Part shown: positions 1 through 11,882 of the stretch, one piece after another
How positions within the stretch are numbered: position 1 is the stretch's first letter
Layout of the letters: each line of letters begins with the position of its first letter
NCBI GenBank assembly: GCA_025266875.1
Contig: JALLLT010000013.1
Span: 496,001-560,000, forward strand
Source: Fennellomyces sp. T-0311
Lineage: Eukaryota > Mucoromycota > Mucoromycetes > Mucorales > Lichtheimiaceae
DNA length: 64,000 nt
Direction of reading: 5' to 3'
Notes under the pieces: model-generated
What the model saw: the letters and a program-made list of their open reading frames with translations, nothing else
Databases searched by the model: none
What the model was told of the DNA's origin: nothing
Translations under genes and position numbers: made by a program

Positions 1-1
1 G

Positions 2-2138
2 TTCCGCTGGTCGACGCGTGTTCCGTACGATTACTTGGTCAAGTCGGACGACGACGTGTTTGTGCGCTGGGATATCGTGCGCTCGGAAACGCAGACGCTC
101 GGTCGACGAACAAAGTACTGGAGGGGATTGGTGTACAGGTAAAGGGAGTGGCTTTCTATGGAGATAGAGCAGCGGGTGTAACGCGTGCCCACGTAGGAAT
201 ATGGCTCCGGAAGCGATGGGCGCAGACAAGTCCATGAAGACGGACTATCCATTGCCCGTACTGCCAACCTACACTTCGGGAACAATGTACGTGCTTTCGC
301 GCGACGTGGTCGGCCTCGTTGTTGGCGTGGACACTATACAGCGGTTCGTGCCAGCAGAAGAGAGGAACCTGGCCATCTGGCTATTCGGATACGACGTGCA
401 TCCGATCCACGATTTCCGAGTGCAAGACAACGGCGCTTGTGAGGTCAACCAGATCGCCAAACGATTCAAGGACAAGAAGCTGAACGAGATGCAAACCATG
501 TACGACAACATTGTGAGCGGCCGAGGACAGTGCGACAACCTGGACACGAGCATATGCGGTCTCTGCTATCCGTGTCGCGACAAAAAGGACGATTGGCGCG
601 CAGCAAACTTAGCATGTGATATTTACAAGGGTATCATCGACAGCCATCCATCGCCATATGACAAGGTATCGGGGCCCGATGTCAAGGACAATCTGCCAGC
701 TTCGATCATCGGCGAGAATGACGCGTGGATCATTGACGGATTGCTGTCGCAACGCACATCCAAGTTTTCCGATACGGACGATTGGCATCTGTTGTACTGG
801 GTGTGTTGGACGAGTGAACCTTCGACGTTCATGGACCGTCACTGGCGCACGTTGGAACTGGTCTGGGTGCATGAGCCTCGCGCCGTCATCTTTATGATCA
901 CCAACACCTTGCCGCACGATTTCTTCAAGGACTACACGAGTCATGGTTACGAGATCCATGTGGTCAACTTTAACAAGGAGAATCTGCTCAAATGGCACTG
1001 GTACTTTGGACCAGGCACCTTGGATTGGCTGCAGGATTGGGACAAGTGGGAGACCGGCAAGTTCTTTTACTGGCATTTGACGGATTACATTCGCTGCTTG
1101 CTGCTCTACAACTATGGTGGCACGTACATGGACATGGATGCCTTGTGGATCCGCGTGCCACCGGATCACAATCTGGAATTCATCGGCTCGGACTACTCGA
1201 GCATGCACAGCGATCGAGTGTGGACACTCGACGATGACCGTCTGTATCTGCCTCAAGGACTGATGCGCTTCAAGCGTGGTTGGGCGCTTTTCCGCGAAAT
1301 GTGCGAGAACGCGTTCTCATCGTACTCGTATGACCCCAAATGCTTTAATTGCCATGGACCGCGAGCCATCACTTCCTATGTACGCGAGCATCGCGCAGCT
1401 CTCGAATTGGCGGGCTTCACGATTCTGCCGCGCGAAGTGCTCTACCCCGCCAGTTACCTCGACATCCATCGATTACTGCTACCCAACCCATTGGCCGAGC
1501 AGGAACTCAAGACCAAGATCATCGTCAATAGCTGGAACATCCATCTGTTTGGCAAAATGACCAACCATTTGCCGATCCAAAAGGGCAGTTTGGTCGACAT
1601 TGTCCTGAAACGATTCGATTTGGATGTGCCGCACCGTGACACCAACCACACCAACCTCATCCTCAGCTCCACAGGCGGTTGGACTGTTCCGATGCGCCTG
1701 GTGGGTCCCCGCAACTACATCTATCGCTTCACCTCGCCGTTCACATCATTGCCTTTGGACTCGCACGAGTCGCGGCGACGGGCATTGCAACAGCCTGCCG
1801 CGGGACGATTCCAGGGCCTGGATCGGATCTTTGTCCGCGGTGGACCCAACATTGTCAAGCAAGTGAAGGTGACATTGGAAGTGGCGTTCGGCAAACTCAA
1901 GATTGGCGTGCCAGCATCGCCGGAATTCACCAAGGATACGATTGAACTCAAGGACGCATCCCAGAAGGATGTTAACGTGCTGCTCAACAGCCTGGTGTAT
2001 TCTCCCAGCCCACTCTTGGCAGCCAACGGTGGGCGGGATCGCATGAGTGTGTCGGTCGAGTACAGCAGCGGAGAAGGTGATGAGGTTTTAGTGGATGTCA
2101 TTGTGGTGGAAGCGGAAGAGGATGGGGAAGTGTCATAG
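2..2138 (+). CDS. GT31-GT32 fusion glycosyltransferase (5' partial)
   Basis: This is the 3' part of a gene cut by the window start. The first exon (2-138) reads in frame into a family 31 galactosyltransferase core with the DXD-type motif KSDDDVFVR. A 58-nt intron (139-196, GT-AG) joins it to the long second exon, which opens with the family's conserved YVLSRDVV block. A cysteine-rich linker follows (CGLCYPC). Then comes a second, unrelated glycosyltransferase domain of the GT32 / alpha-1,4 'DXD sugar-binding' type, with YGGTYMDMDALW as its metal- and nucleotide-sugar-binding motif. The last ~150 residues look like a beta-rich appended domain. Family knowledge puts both domains in the Golgi lumen, transferring hexoses to glycans; donor and acceptor cannot be read from sequence. 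The N-terminal membrane anchor expected for such enzymes lies outside the window. The gene is convergent with STR3, 95 bp away. The fusion is seen directly in one reading frame; a shared pathway role is inference. Confidence 0.85.
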
Positions 2139-2233
2139 CAAACAAGGAAAAAAAACAAACATGAAAAAATTATAAACAAAAAAAACTATAGAAAAATAAT
2201 ACATAAAGATTGCGCCATTTGCTTCTCTCTATC

Positions 2234-3626
2234 CTAAGGCGTCGAAGGCAGAGCACCGGCTGCTTCAAGCGCCTGTTTCAAGTCGTCCAGAAGATCCTCC
2301 ACGTCTTCGATGCCGACGCATAGGCGGATCAGATCCTCGGGGAATTCGCGCTCGGCTCGGACGTGGGCTGGAATGGATGCGTGCGACATTCTACAGGGCA
2401 TACTGCAAGGGCACGTTAGGTGTGCGCTTAACTAAAGAGTGTGTGTGGTGATGAACATACCTGATTAAAGAGTTGACACAGCCGAACGACACACTGATGC
2501 TCCACAGCTTGGCGGCCTCTACGATGCGTTCCGAAAGGCCAATGTCGCCGGTCTCGAAGCTGAGAACAGCACCAGGACCGGTGGCCATGCGCTTGTGCAA
2601 TTCGTACTGTGGATGGTTGGGCGAGCCGGGATAATGGACTCGGAAGCCATAGCGTTCAAGGAAGTCGTTGATCTGAATAGCATTGCTCTGCTGCTTATCC
2701 ATGCGCACCGCCAACGTCTTGACACCACGCAGCAGCAGCCACGAATCGAAAGGCCCCAAGCCGCATCCCGTTGCATTGATGACATAATACAGACGCTGGA
2801 ATTAAAGTTAGATGTTTTGCCTTCTCCCCTTTTTTTCTCTTTCCAAACACAAATGATGCAATTTACCTCGGCAACGGCCTCATCACGGGTGCCAATCACA
2901 CCAGCCATGAGGTCATGATGGCCGGCAAGGTACTTTGTGGCCGAGTGGTACGAGATGTCGGCGCCCAACTCCAAGGGGCGTTGCAGGTAAGGGCTCATCA
3001 TGGTGTTGTCGACAACGACAAGCGCATCGGGGCACTTTTCATGCACGTATTGCGAGATGGTCGGAATGTCGGCGATCTTGATCAACGGGTTGGTCGGCGT
3101 TTCGAGAAGAACCAGCTTGGTCTTTTCCGACAAGAATGGCAGAACCGACTCGGCCTTGGTAGTGTCGACGTGGTGTGTCTTGATGTTTTGTGTTTTGGCC
3201 AAAAATGTCAACAGTCGGTTGGTGCCGCCGTACAAGTCATTGCCCGCAACGATCTCGTCGCCCGAAGACACAAGGCGGGCAATCACATCCAAAGCACTCA
3301 TGCCACTCGTCACTGCAAACGCTCGTTTCGCTCCCATGATTTTGGCAAGGTGGTTCTCTATGTTGGTCCTGTCAGTTCCTGCCCACTTTGCAAGTCTATG
3401 GCTGCGTCTTATTACCAAGATGCGTGCGCGTAGGGTTGCCACTGCGCGAATAGTCATAGTCACCACCACCGCCGGCGCCCGTCTGTTTGAATGTCGCTGA
3501 CTGGTAGATTGGCACCGAAGCGGCATGGTGAGGGTCGTCGGGGTTGTCGACTGTTACGACTTCGGTGGCGAAGCGATAACGTCGCTCTTTGATGGAAGCA
3601 GCAGGCGAAGGCAATACGTCAGTCAT
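2234..3626 (-). CDS. STR3: Cystathionine beta-lyase
   Basis: This is a PLP-dependent Cys/Met-metabolism enzyme that cleaves cystathionine to homocysteine, pyruvate and ammonia on the way to methionine. Four exons join in frame. Exon 1 starts MTDVLPSP and holds the YSRSGNPTR block near the N-terminus. Exon 2 carries AVTSGMSALDV and the PLP-lysine motif SYHSATKYLAGH. The last exon begins SMPCRMSHASIPAHVR, and the MSHASIP form is what I use to call beta-lyase rather than gamma-synthase or gamma-lyase. The last intron (donor at about 2461, acceptor near 2409) puts the stop at 2234-2236. Total length of about 390 residues is normal. No obvious organelle-targeting peptide is seen. It lies tail-to-tail with the upstream glycosyltransferase and in tandem with the sugar transporter. 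A gamma-synthase/lyase annotation is the main alternative. Confidence 0.88.
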
Positions 3627-3831
3627 GGTTTCCGTAAAAAAAAGAGTTTGAAAGGAAAGAGCAAGGTTATTTTTTTGGTATTAAAAGAGCTTAAAACAGT
3701 CAATGTGGGTCATCAACGCATGAAACTCCGTCGTCGATAGGACAGGTCTTTTGGGACCAATCACTGCCTTGTTTCAAGACGTGATTCATCTTGCTGATCT
3801 TTTTCCCATCCTCTTTTGGATATCCCGTATG

Positions 3832-5984
3832 TCATTGTTGTCCGGCAGCGTCCGTGAATGCAAAACTGTCTATCTGTTGCGCTCTTTTATCCTCCAACGC
3901 CGCCAGCGCTTCAGCCGCCGTCCTTGGATGATGCAGCGTTGGATCATACGACTTGAAGTTGCTGCTGAAGAGCAGGTCCATCTCTTCCAGCGATTTGCCC
4001 TGAATTACGTAAGTCATCGTCATCCAAACGCTGCACTTTAAATGTACCTGCGTTTCGGGAAAGTAAGCATAGACAACCAATGCCATGGTGATACAAAATA
4101 CACAGTAGATGATGTATACTTTCCACTGGATATTGCTGAATATGACAGGCGCCAGCTGGACAACACCAAAGTTAAAGAACCAGTTGCTAGCCGTCGTGAT
4201 TCCTAGCGCCTTGGAACGAACGCCTACGTTTCGTCGTGGTTGAATTGATTATAATGCAAGCCTTGACTTGTTGATTTATACCTTGGGAATACAGCTCGCA
4301 AGGATAGATCCAACCCAGTGGACCCCAAGTACATCCATAGCAAGCCAAAAATACATAAAACATGATAAAAAATATCACAGACGTAGCTTTGGGATGATCG
4401 AGTGACAAGTCCCCGCTTTGAGTAGTGCTTGCCGTGAGATACAAGGATTCAATGTCACTGAATCTAAAGTTGGCAATGGCCGAACATATTGTCATGACAA
4501 TCATACAACTGCCGCACACCAACGCTCCGATGATCATTGTTTTGCGCCGACTCCATCGATCGATCTGGTCCCAAATACTGTTAAAATAGAGACGTGATGG
4601 CTTGCCCCAGTACTTGCCAAAAAGACAGCCGGTATGGTAAACACCATGATAACAAGTCCACTCACGGCATTTGCTATGCGACCCATTAGTAAAAAGATCA
4701 ATATCCTCCTTTTTCATCGCTCACCGAAAAGGCTTGTTATATGATTCTCAACCCCAGATGCACGAAATATGAGTGGTGCGTACAACCTTTTGCATTGAAA
4801 AATTTAGATATCCTATTCGTGGGTGATTAAAACGAACGTACATGAGGATATTGGCACCGGTAAGCTGCTGAAATGCTTGAACAGCAACACCAAGCAATAA
4901 GCGTTGCGGATTTTTATCTCGTCCTCGACGGAACAGGTACGCATATGCATTGCGCATGTGTTTCTGTTCAAACCTGATGGTCTGTTCGATTTCCGCAAAT
5001 TCCATTCGCACAGTATTGCATTCGATGGTGCCATCGCCACGTACCAATGCCAGCATGTGAAGTGCTTCCGTATCTCGATGCTTTTGTATCAAATATCGTG
5101 GACTATACACAGAGCTCAATGCCAAAATTGCATTTTTTTTCCCCGCGCTCATTTTGCTTTTACCTCTGAGGCATTTTTATCAGGAGAAGAAGAAATAGCA
5201 AGGTGGGAATAAGCTGCACTCCCAAAGGTATCCTAAATATATTAAATCAGCCTTGTCAAACGCATGTAAAGAAAATGTCGAGTTGAACCTCCATGCTCTG
5301 GTATCGGTATAAATGGTGCATGCGTAAGAAACCCAAAAAGCAACAGAGATGCCTAGGACAATACAAAATTGATGCCATGCAATGGCTCTGCCACGAAAGG
5401 ACGTGGGTACCACTTCAGTAAGATCTAATTTTATTTATATATAAAAAAGTGCATGTTAGTCACGTTCCATTTACATTTATAAGAGGACAACTTACACAGC
5501 GGAAGCACCATCGATAACATCCTAGTTATCGTGTCAGTATATAACGTAGTAAAGGGGATAAAAGAGCAAGCTTGTGTTACCCTATACAGATACCAGTGAT
5601 AGCTCTACCGGCATAGAATTTTGGCAAGCTGTCCGCCGCAACCATCAACAAGTCACCTACAATACACATGACGGTTGCGAATATGGCCAATCCACGACGA
5701 CCCAAAGAATCTGCCAGTGGACCTGAAAGCAGAGCACCCACGAAAGCAGTGGCCATCATGGTTGTAATAATAATGGTGTAAACTTCTGGAGCTTGTGTGA
5801 TGTGTAACGTTTCGACAAAAGTTGGCATGATCAATACACCTGTCATGACAACCAAATTGTAACCAAACTAGACCTCTATGGTTACACAGCATGACAAGCA
5901 GAAAAAAAAACTTGGCCGTACCAGAAACCCGCCTAAAGACAATGCCCTAAAAGCCTTTTCAATGTTATTGGCATGAATAATTTC
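3832..5984 (-). CDS. MFS hexose/sugar transporter (start unresolved)
   Basis: This is a 12-TM proton-coupled sugar transporter of the fungal hexose-transporter family, expected in the plasma membrane. Many short exons on the minus strand join in frame. The order of diagnostic blocks is ALSLGGFL|FGYN at TM1, GPLADSLGRRG in loop 2-3, LYLTEVVPTSFRGRAI, RIPLGVQLIP, MPQSPRYL, AFQQLTGANILM, then FLIDRWSRRKTMIIGA in the central repeat, WGPLGWIYPCEL, and the C-terminal PETQ-GKSLEEMD. One junction works only as a GC-AG intron (4565-4617). The first exon that can be followed begins near 5984 but has no in-frame ATG after the preceding stop, so an additional 5' exon must exist or the gene has lost its start. 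Substrate is not readable; glucose or another hexose is likely. It is divergent from the GH47 gene. Confidence 0.82.
4565..4617 (-). other. Non-canonical GC-AG intron in sugar transporter
   Basis: On the minus strand the coding sequence ...GTC TTT TTG is followed by GCAAGT, the textbook GC-AG donor, and ends at CCAG. Removing these 53 nt joins AVFL to IDRWSRRK exactly where the transporter family has its conserved FL-DRWGRR stretch. The GT donor three bases further in (GTACTG) with the other available acceptor leaves the wrong phase. The call rests on frame and family conservation; RNA reads would settle it. Confidence 0.7.
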
Positions 5985-6572
5985 TTTTTTTTATTGTCTC
6001 TAGCGAATTTTTACTATTTACATGCACATGAGGATCATTCGCGTTCTTGGCTTAATGTTGATCCGCAATGGCCACATTGTTGAAATCACGGAAGGAAAAA
6101 GAATTAAAAGAAAAAAAGTTATTGACGAGTCAACTACTGTGGCAGCAAACCTCCAAGATATATTTCCTAAGCATTTGTTTAGTGCAACAGTAACCAGGAA
6201 CATCGGGTAATAATTATGATATTTTATCGTTACTTTTGCAAAGTAGACATTGAACAACCGTGCTAGCTCTAAACTGAATGTGCATGAAATGGACAGAAAA
6301 TATAAAGGCATAAATGACCTTGTTCCTTATGCTTTTTGATTTCCATAAAACGAGACAAGCCGTTGCGACAAAAAAAATCCGAATGCAAACCAGCAGCGGC
6401 TTTAACAGAAAATGAGAAGCTGGTCCGCATTTCTATCTAGAGGTATGCATATAAAAAGGTTCGTTCTCTCAGCATCTAACGGATTTTATATACAGTTCAC
6501 TATTTCCTTTCTTGATACCGTCTAGTTTTCTCCCCTTCCCTCCCGTTTCCCTTTTTTCTTTTTCATTCCTTC
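5985..6572. promoter_or_regulatory. Intergenic region between divergent sugar transporter and GH47 genes
   Basis: About 590 bp lie between the first transporter exon that can be followed and the GH47 start codon. A TATA box (ATAAAAAGG with flanking AT at 6450-6459) sits about 115 bp before the GH47 ATG. It is followed by a long pyrimidine-rich leader (6505-6570), typical of strongly expressed fungal genes. The left part is AT-rich, may hold the missing first transporter exon, and shows no other gene-like open segment. Confidence 0.6.
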
Positions 6573-8477
6573 ATGCGATTACTTTCATGGGCAGCATCGG
6601 CTCTTCTTTTGACCGGTTTGGTGAATGCAAAGGCAAACGATCCTCGAGCAGAGGTCGTCGTTAACGCGTTCAAGCATGCATGGAGCGGCTATCATCAACA
6701 TGCGTTTGGTCATGACGAATTACGACCCATTTCGAACGGTACATCCGATACACGGTAATGACTGTCTTGTGCCGATCCATATTCAAATCAAAAACTCACA
6801 AATTGTTTCTTAGAAATGGATGGGGTGGTAAGACTTTTATATACTCAAAGTAAAAAAAAAAAAGTAACGAAGCCACCAAAAAAATACTGGTAGCTTCCAT
6901 TTTTGATGGTTTGGATACCATCATTATTATGGGCCTCGAAGAAGAATACCAACAGGCCCTGGCACATATCAAGAATGTTAATTGGTTCTCGACCAAAGAA
7001 CCTAGCAAGACATTCGAGACTAATATTCGTTACTTGGGTGGTCTGTTGGCAGCTTATGATTTACGTCCAGACCCTGTTTTCCTTGAAAAGGCTGTCGAAC
7101 TTGCACAGCATGTCATTTTACCCGCCTATGATACACCTAATGGTATCCCTGCTGCCTATGTTGATGTCCAAAAGTATGTCCCACTTTCTAAACAATCATT
7201 CGTGGAGCTTATCATGCTTTTTTTTTTTTTTTTTGCTCAGAGGCAGGCCGACGAATGACAAAAACCTGATTTTGGCAGAATTTGGTTCTTTGCAACTCGA
7301 AATGGTCCGTTTGAGTCAACTTACCGGTGACAATCGCTACGCTACCGTTGCCAATAACGTCATTTACGCCATTGATAAGGTGCCTACACCTTTCCCGGGT
7401 ATTTATCCCATCGTCTGGAACTTGGATACGTTTACACCATCCAGTAGTAAGTTTTATTTATTTATTTTTTCTAGAGATCAATATATTAAATCTTTTTTTT
7501 CTCGTAGGTTATATTACTATTTCTGGCGGTGGCGACAGTTACTACGAGTATTTGTTAAAGACAGTTTTCCTTATGGACGGAAAGGAAGAACAGCAATTGA
7601 ACATGTGGAAGAAATCGGTGGCAAGTATGAAGAAGTACCTTCGTTCCGAGACCAGCGGTAACATGGTGTATTTGGCTGAACTTGATGAGAACTACAAACT
7701 ATTGCAAGCGGGAGAGTTAGTATGCTTCATGCCCGGTAATCTGTTATTGGGTGCTCGCTATTTGAACGACTCGGACATGGCAATATTTGCTGCAGAGCTA
7801 ATGAGAGCGTGTTATGACACGTGGGCATTATCGCCGACAGGTTTGGCACCAGAAACATGGAGTTGGATCGATAAAAGTCAAAACATCACCAGCTATCCAT
7901 CCATTATGCAGATTGCTATGCAAACGACTGGTTATCTTGCTCAAGATCTATCTTATGATCTTCGACCTGGTAAAAAAACTTTTTCAATCTTTTGTAACCT
8001 ACACGATTTACTGAATTATTCCATTACAGAGACTTTGGAAAGTCTCTTTTACTTTTACCGTCTCACGGGTGATCCTCAATACCAGGCAAGTAACGAATCA
8101 ACGGTTTTTCCGAGGTTAGGAATGCATCTAAGAATTTTTTTTTCTTTGTAGGATATGGCCTGGAAGATTTTTGAATCAATTGAAAAATATTGCAAAACAC
8201 CATCGGGATATACCCGCATTGCCGATGTTTCTGATGCTGATAATGTGAATGCCCTTGATTTCGAAGAAAGGTAGTGTGAACAATTTTGAAAAGTCTTTCT
8301 TCTTTAAGAAAAATATCTGACAATCGTTTCCACAGCTACTTTTTTGCCGAGACGCTCAAGTACTTGTACTTGATTTTTGCCGATCCAAGCGTCATTTCGT
8401 TGGATGAATGGGTTCTCAGCACAGAAGCACATCCATTCAAATTGAACACACCCATCAAGGTGCAGGCAGAGTTTTAG
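6573..8477 (+). CDS. Class I alpha-1,2-mannosidase, GH47
   Basis: This enzyme trims alpha-1,2-linked mannose from N-glycans in the secretory pathway, or as a secreted enzyme. A clear signal peptide starts the protein (MRLLSWAASALLLTGLVNA). Exons then join to give DELRPISNG, NGWGASIFDGLDTIIIMGL (hydrophobic core of the first helix pair), SGGGDSYYEYLLK with the conserved acidic residue, TGLAPETW, the RPETLESLFY block and, at the C-terminus, STEAHP. In GH47 that last threonine binds the catalytic calcium. All the expected acidic signature blocks are present, so the enzyme looks active. There are about eight exons with short introns; several introns contain long T or A runs, for example around 7216-7233. 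With a cleavable signal and no transmembrane anchor it resembles the secreted fungal 1,2-mannosidases rather than ER MNS1. It is convergent with the glyoxal oxidase gene, 113 bp away. Confidence 0.9.
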
Positions 8478-8590
8478 ACTTTTATTCTTTCTAGACGCAA
8501 CCGTTTCTCCTTATAATTGATTTGAAAAAAAAATACAAAAGACGATAACTTGTCAAAAAAAAATATGGTTTGAAATGTAATTAATTGTAA

Positions 8591-10497
8591 TTAAATCATT
8601 AGATCATTCACATCATGCTCAACAAAGACCTCTGTTCCTTTAGAAGGAACACCGTCGCATAATACAAACAAGTATCCGGACCCAGGCGGGAATATGTTGG
8701 CGTTTGGTGGGGCCTCGATAGTGATGGATTGGAAATCTTTTGATACACTATGCCTTAATACAACATAACGCTGCGACATGTGCATTGAATGGGTGCTGAA
8801 TCCTTGACGAAGCAACCCGACCTTGATTTCGGGTTCGCCTTCCTGAGCAGTCAAATCACCAAGATTAACCAGAATGGTGATCTTGTCTGCATAAGTGAAC
8901 ACGCGTGGCACATGGGAAAGCAGTGGCCGCGTCTTGGATTTGAAAAGGTATGGTGGTGAAAAGTATTCTACACGGAATTCAGTTGGGTATTCAGCCGTAA
9001 CGTTGGGAGGATTGTTGTTGTTGGAGCCAGCGATCCACACACGGCCATCAGGAATAGTAATTGCTACGGAATGGTACATTCGTGCGATATCAGTATTGGC
9101 CAATCCCTCGGTCCATCGCTCGCCTGCGGGCTTTTCAGGATCGTAAATCAAGGGGTCGAATGTAGGGTCGTGGTTACGGTTGTTGTATCCTATAATTCCC
9201 TTTTTTAGTTTCCAATGAAACTGTAACTTTATTTGCTTTTACCTGCCCATCCGCGTTGACATCCGTTTACCCAGAGAACTGTACCATCTGCAAGGAACAC
9301 TCCGTCCGGCATCAATCGTTTGTGAATAAATGTCTCCATCTCCCATTCAGGCGCCTCATCATCGAGATTGATTCTGCCACAAGTGTTATCTGCGACTGAA
9401 TTCTTGTCCATCTTTTCCGATCCACCGCAAACCAGAATTTCAACCTTGTAATCGTTTTCTGGGTCGAGCGGTAACATGACAGCGCCACCTGTCAATGGAT
9501 ATGATCGCGGAGGACCGGGAATATCGGGCAATCGTCGCACGATCTCTTGCTTGTGATAATCGTAGATGATCGATTGCTTATTGGCAAAGATAAATAGGTT
9601 GCCATCCGGTAAGGTGAATATAAAGGCATATCTAAATATAGTAAATAAGTAAACTCAAGAAAATATTCCACAGTTTCTTCGTACAGATTGTATGGCATGG
9701 TTTCCAAAAGGAATGGGAAATCAATTGGACCTTCCTTTTGGGGTGGCCAGAATTCGTATGTCGGTACGTTGATTTCATCCCTGTTGACGGCTGCAGGAAC
9801 AAGCGAACCGCCTAGGATAAACAGGTTTCCTTCTGGTAACTGTTCCACCGTTGGATACCATCGGTTACTAGCCATGCGCGTGTTCGGTAAAGCGTATTCG
9901 TTCCATTGACAAGAATCATCGAGACACGGATTAAATAGTCGAATAGACTTGTAACCTTCAGCCACTTTCCATGTTCGACCCGTCATTTCGCCACCACCAG
10001 TATTAACGAGTGTTCCGTTGGCAAGGAACCCACCAGCGGAACAAAAGCTGTTTGTATCCAAGGGCAACACTCGATATTCGTTGGTGTCAATGAAATATTG
10101 TACTGAATAAGCGCTTTGACCGGAATCATACTTGGCCTCGTTCCATTCAGCTTTTTTTTTTTTTAAAAAAAAAGAAAGGTTAACTTTCGACTTTGGTAAA
10201 ACAAAGTTTAGCTAACCTTTGTCAATGATTACAATGCTGTTCTCACTATTGTTGAAAAAATACATTAGACTTTGGGATTCTCATTTTTTTTTCGCTTTGC
10301 TTGATTTACTTGACTAGAACCGCGTGCATGGCAGATACACCAGTTCGTCCTTTTTGCTCCATTTTCCCGGTGGTTGCATAACTTGACAGATCATCTTGCG
10401 ATTGCGACCAGTAGAAAGGAGTGTAAGAATCCTCCTGCGCATGTACAAAGAGGCTTATGCTGGCTACACATGCCAATGAGAGGCACAATGATCGCAT
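8591..10497 (-). CDS. Secreted glyoxal oxidase-like copper radical oxidase (AA5_1)
   Basis: This is a copper radical oxidase of the glyoxal-oxidase type. The family oxidises simple aldehydes such as glyoxal and methylglyoxal and releases hydrogen peroxide outside the cell. The N-terminus is a signal peptide (MRSLCLSLACVASISLFVHA). A seven-bladed propeller follows: LPLDTNSFCSAGGFLANG contains the cysteine expected to cross-link to the active-site tyrosine; NTGGGEMTGRTW, RMASNRWYPT, and the ARMYHSVAITIPDGRVWIAG block supply the axial tyrosine and a histidine. The C-terminal immunoglobulin-like domain has STHSMHMSQRYV with the remaining copper histidine. About five exons were traced. Length of about 560 residues is usual. 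No WSC repeats or GPI signal are seen. The promoter side (10498-10900) holds an imperfect hairpin. It lies next to a secreted GH47, but no shared pathway is established. Confidence 0.88.
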
Positions 10498-10810
10498 TTG
10501 TTTTAAAGAGATAAAAAGAAAGGTTGGAAAGACGAGTGCTTCTATTCAGGGACTTTACAAATATAGAGGGCTGAGTCAAACCAGCATGAGGCAACGTCCC
10601 CCCATGCTTTCGCCTTGAACAGCTCCCAGCACCTCTTTGATGTTTCTTTTTTTTTCACCATGAATCGAACAGGAATAGCTGCCCCGGTCTGAAAACAACC
10701 GCGAATAGCCAATTGCACTTTTATTGACTTTTGTAATTTCAATTCACTGTAATTGACCGACCTTTGCACCAGGATTGTGTCACCTTGAGTATCGAGGGAG
10801 TGCGTGGCGG

Positions 10811-10846
10811 CGCGCCGATATGAAAAGAACATATCAATTCGGCGCG
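10811..10846. repeat. Imperfect inverted repeat (hairpin)
   Basis: CGCGCCG at 10811-10817 pairs with CGGCGCG at 10840-10846, and ATATG at 10818-10822 pairs with CATAT at 10830-10834. This gives a 12-bp stem with a 5-nt bulge and a 7-nt loop. It lies about 310 bp upstream of the glyoxal oxidase start codon. Function unknown; it could be a regulator site or the end of an old element. Confidence 0.5.
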
Positions 10847-11882
10847 TTGGCTATCACGGATCGAGATATGCAGATGCAGACTTGCTGATCTGCGGAGAGG
10901 TGTATACGGGACACCTGGTGCGCTTCATTAAATAGGCTTTCTAACTCTTCACACTATCAAAAAAAATATCCAGCGTAAAAAGGCACTTTGATTAACTTGC
11001 AGCAATGGGAAAGGGAGGCTTTGCTTTAACTCTACAGGTTTAACTAGGGGCTGTATTGAATAAACGCTTTCGGTGAACGCCCGCTGATCACAGCTTTCCC
11101 GCTCTTGTTTGTTCCGTTTAAACAATTAAAAGTGAAAAGCCCTACCTGGTCGCATGGAAAAGGAGGAAGACAAATAAAAAAGAAACCTATTGGTAGGAAT
11201 ACAAAAGTCGGAAGGAAGCGGCACATTTCCGTTATAATTACTAAGGGTTATGAAAAACATCTCTTTTTTTTTTAGAAAAAAAAGATGCAAAGGCGACGTG
11301 TATTAAGGTGGCACTGGGGATGATTAGTCACACACCGGGATTGGGAGCGAGGTGGCGACTTTGATAGGTAGTTAAAGACATGTGATATAGAGTATTCGAT
11401 AGTCGTTGCAAGCAGGGTTTTCGATGGACTTGAAAGCAATCATCAAAGTGACAATTGGCTTATGCCAGAATTGTATTGACATTGTGGGGATGGCACTGGT
11501 CTTCTGCTAGGTAGCCAACATAGGCGATATGCAATACATCGCAGGCGCTCGGTACGCGACATAGGTAACCACATGATCGGTTAGATTCCAAGCATATTGC
11601 GGCAAGTACCTTTAACTCTAGAGTGAACCCCAGCTTGCACAATGCAGCAAAATTATTTAGATCTATCTATCTATATTATAATAGCGACATCAAAAAATTA
11701 TTAAGAAAACCTCCTTCCTTTTTTGGAATCACCTGTCCCTCACTTTCTCTATAGGGAATATTTTTTTGTATCTTTAAACTATATATTAAGTACGTCGCTA
11801 AGCTCTTTTTGTCGTTAATATATACGTAGGGTTTCGGGTATATTAGTAAGGGTACGTAAGTAACGTAGAGTTTAGGTAGTTA

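Noticed and set aside
609..1256. A 215-codon minus-strand open frame inside the GT32 domain.
   Set aside because: It is antisense to a strongly supported coding region with a recognised domain and has no domain of its own.
6573..10497. GH47 mannosidase plus glyoxal oxidase as part of a secreted lignocellulose or glycan-degrading cluster.
   Set aside because: Only two unrelated secreted enzymes lie side by side, in convergent orientation, and no further member of a pathway is present.
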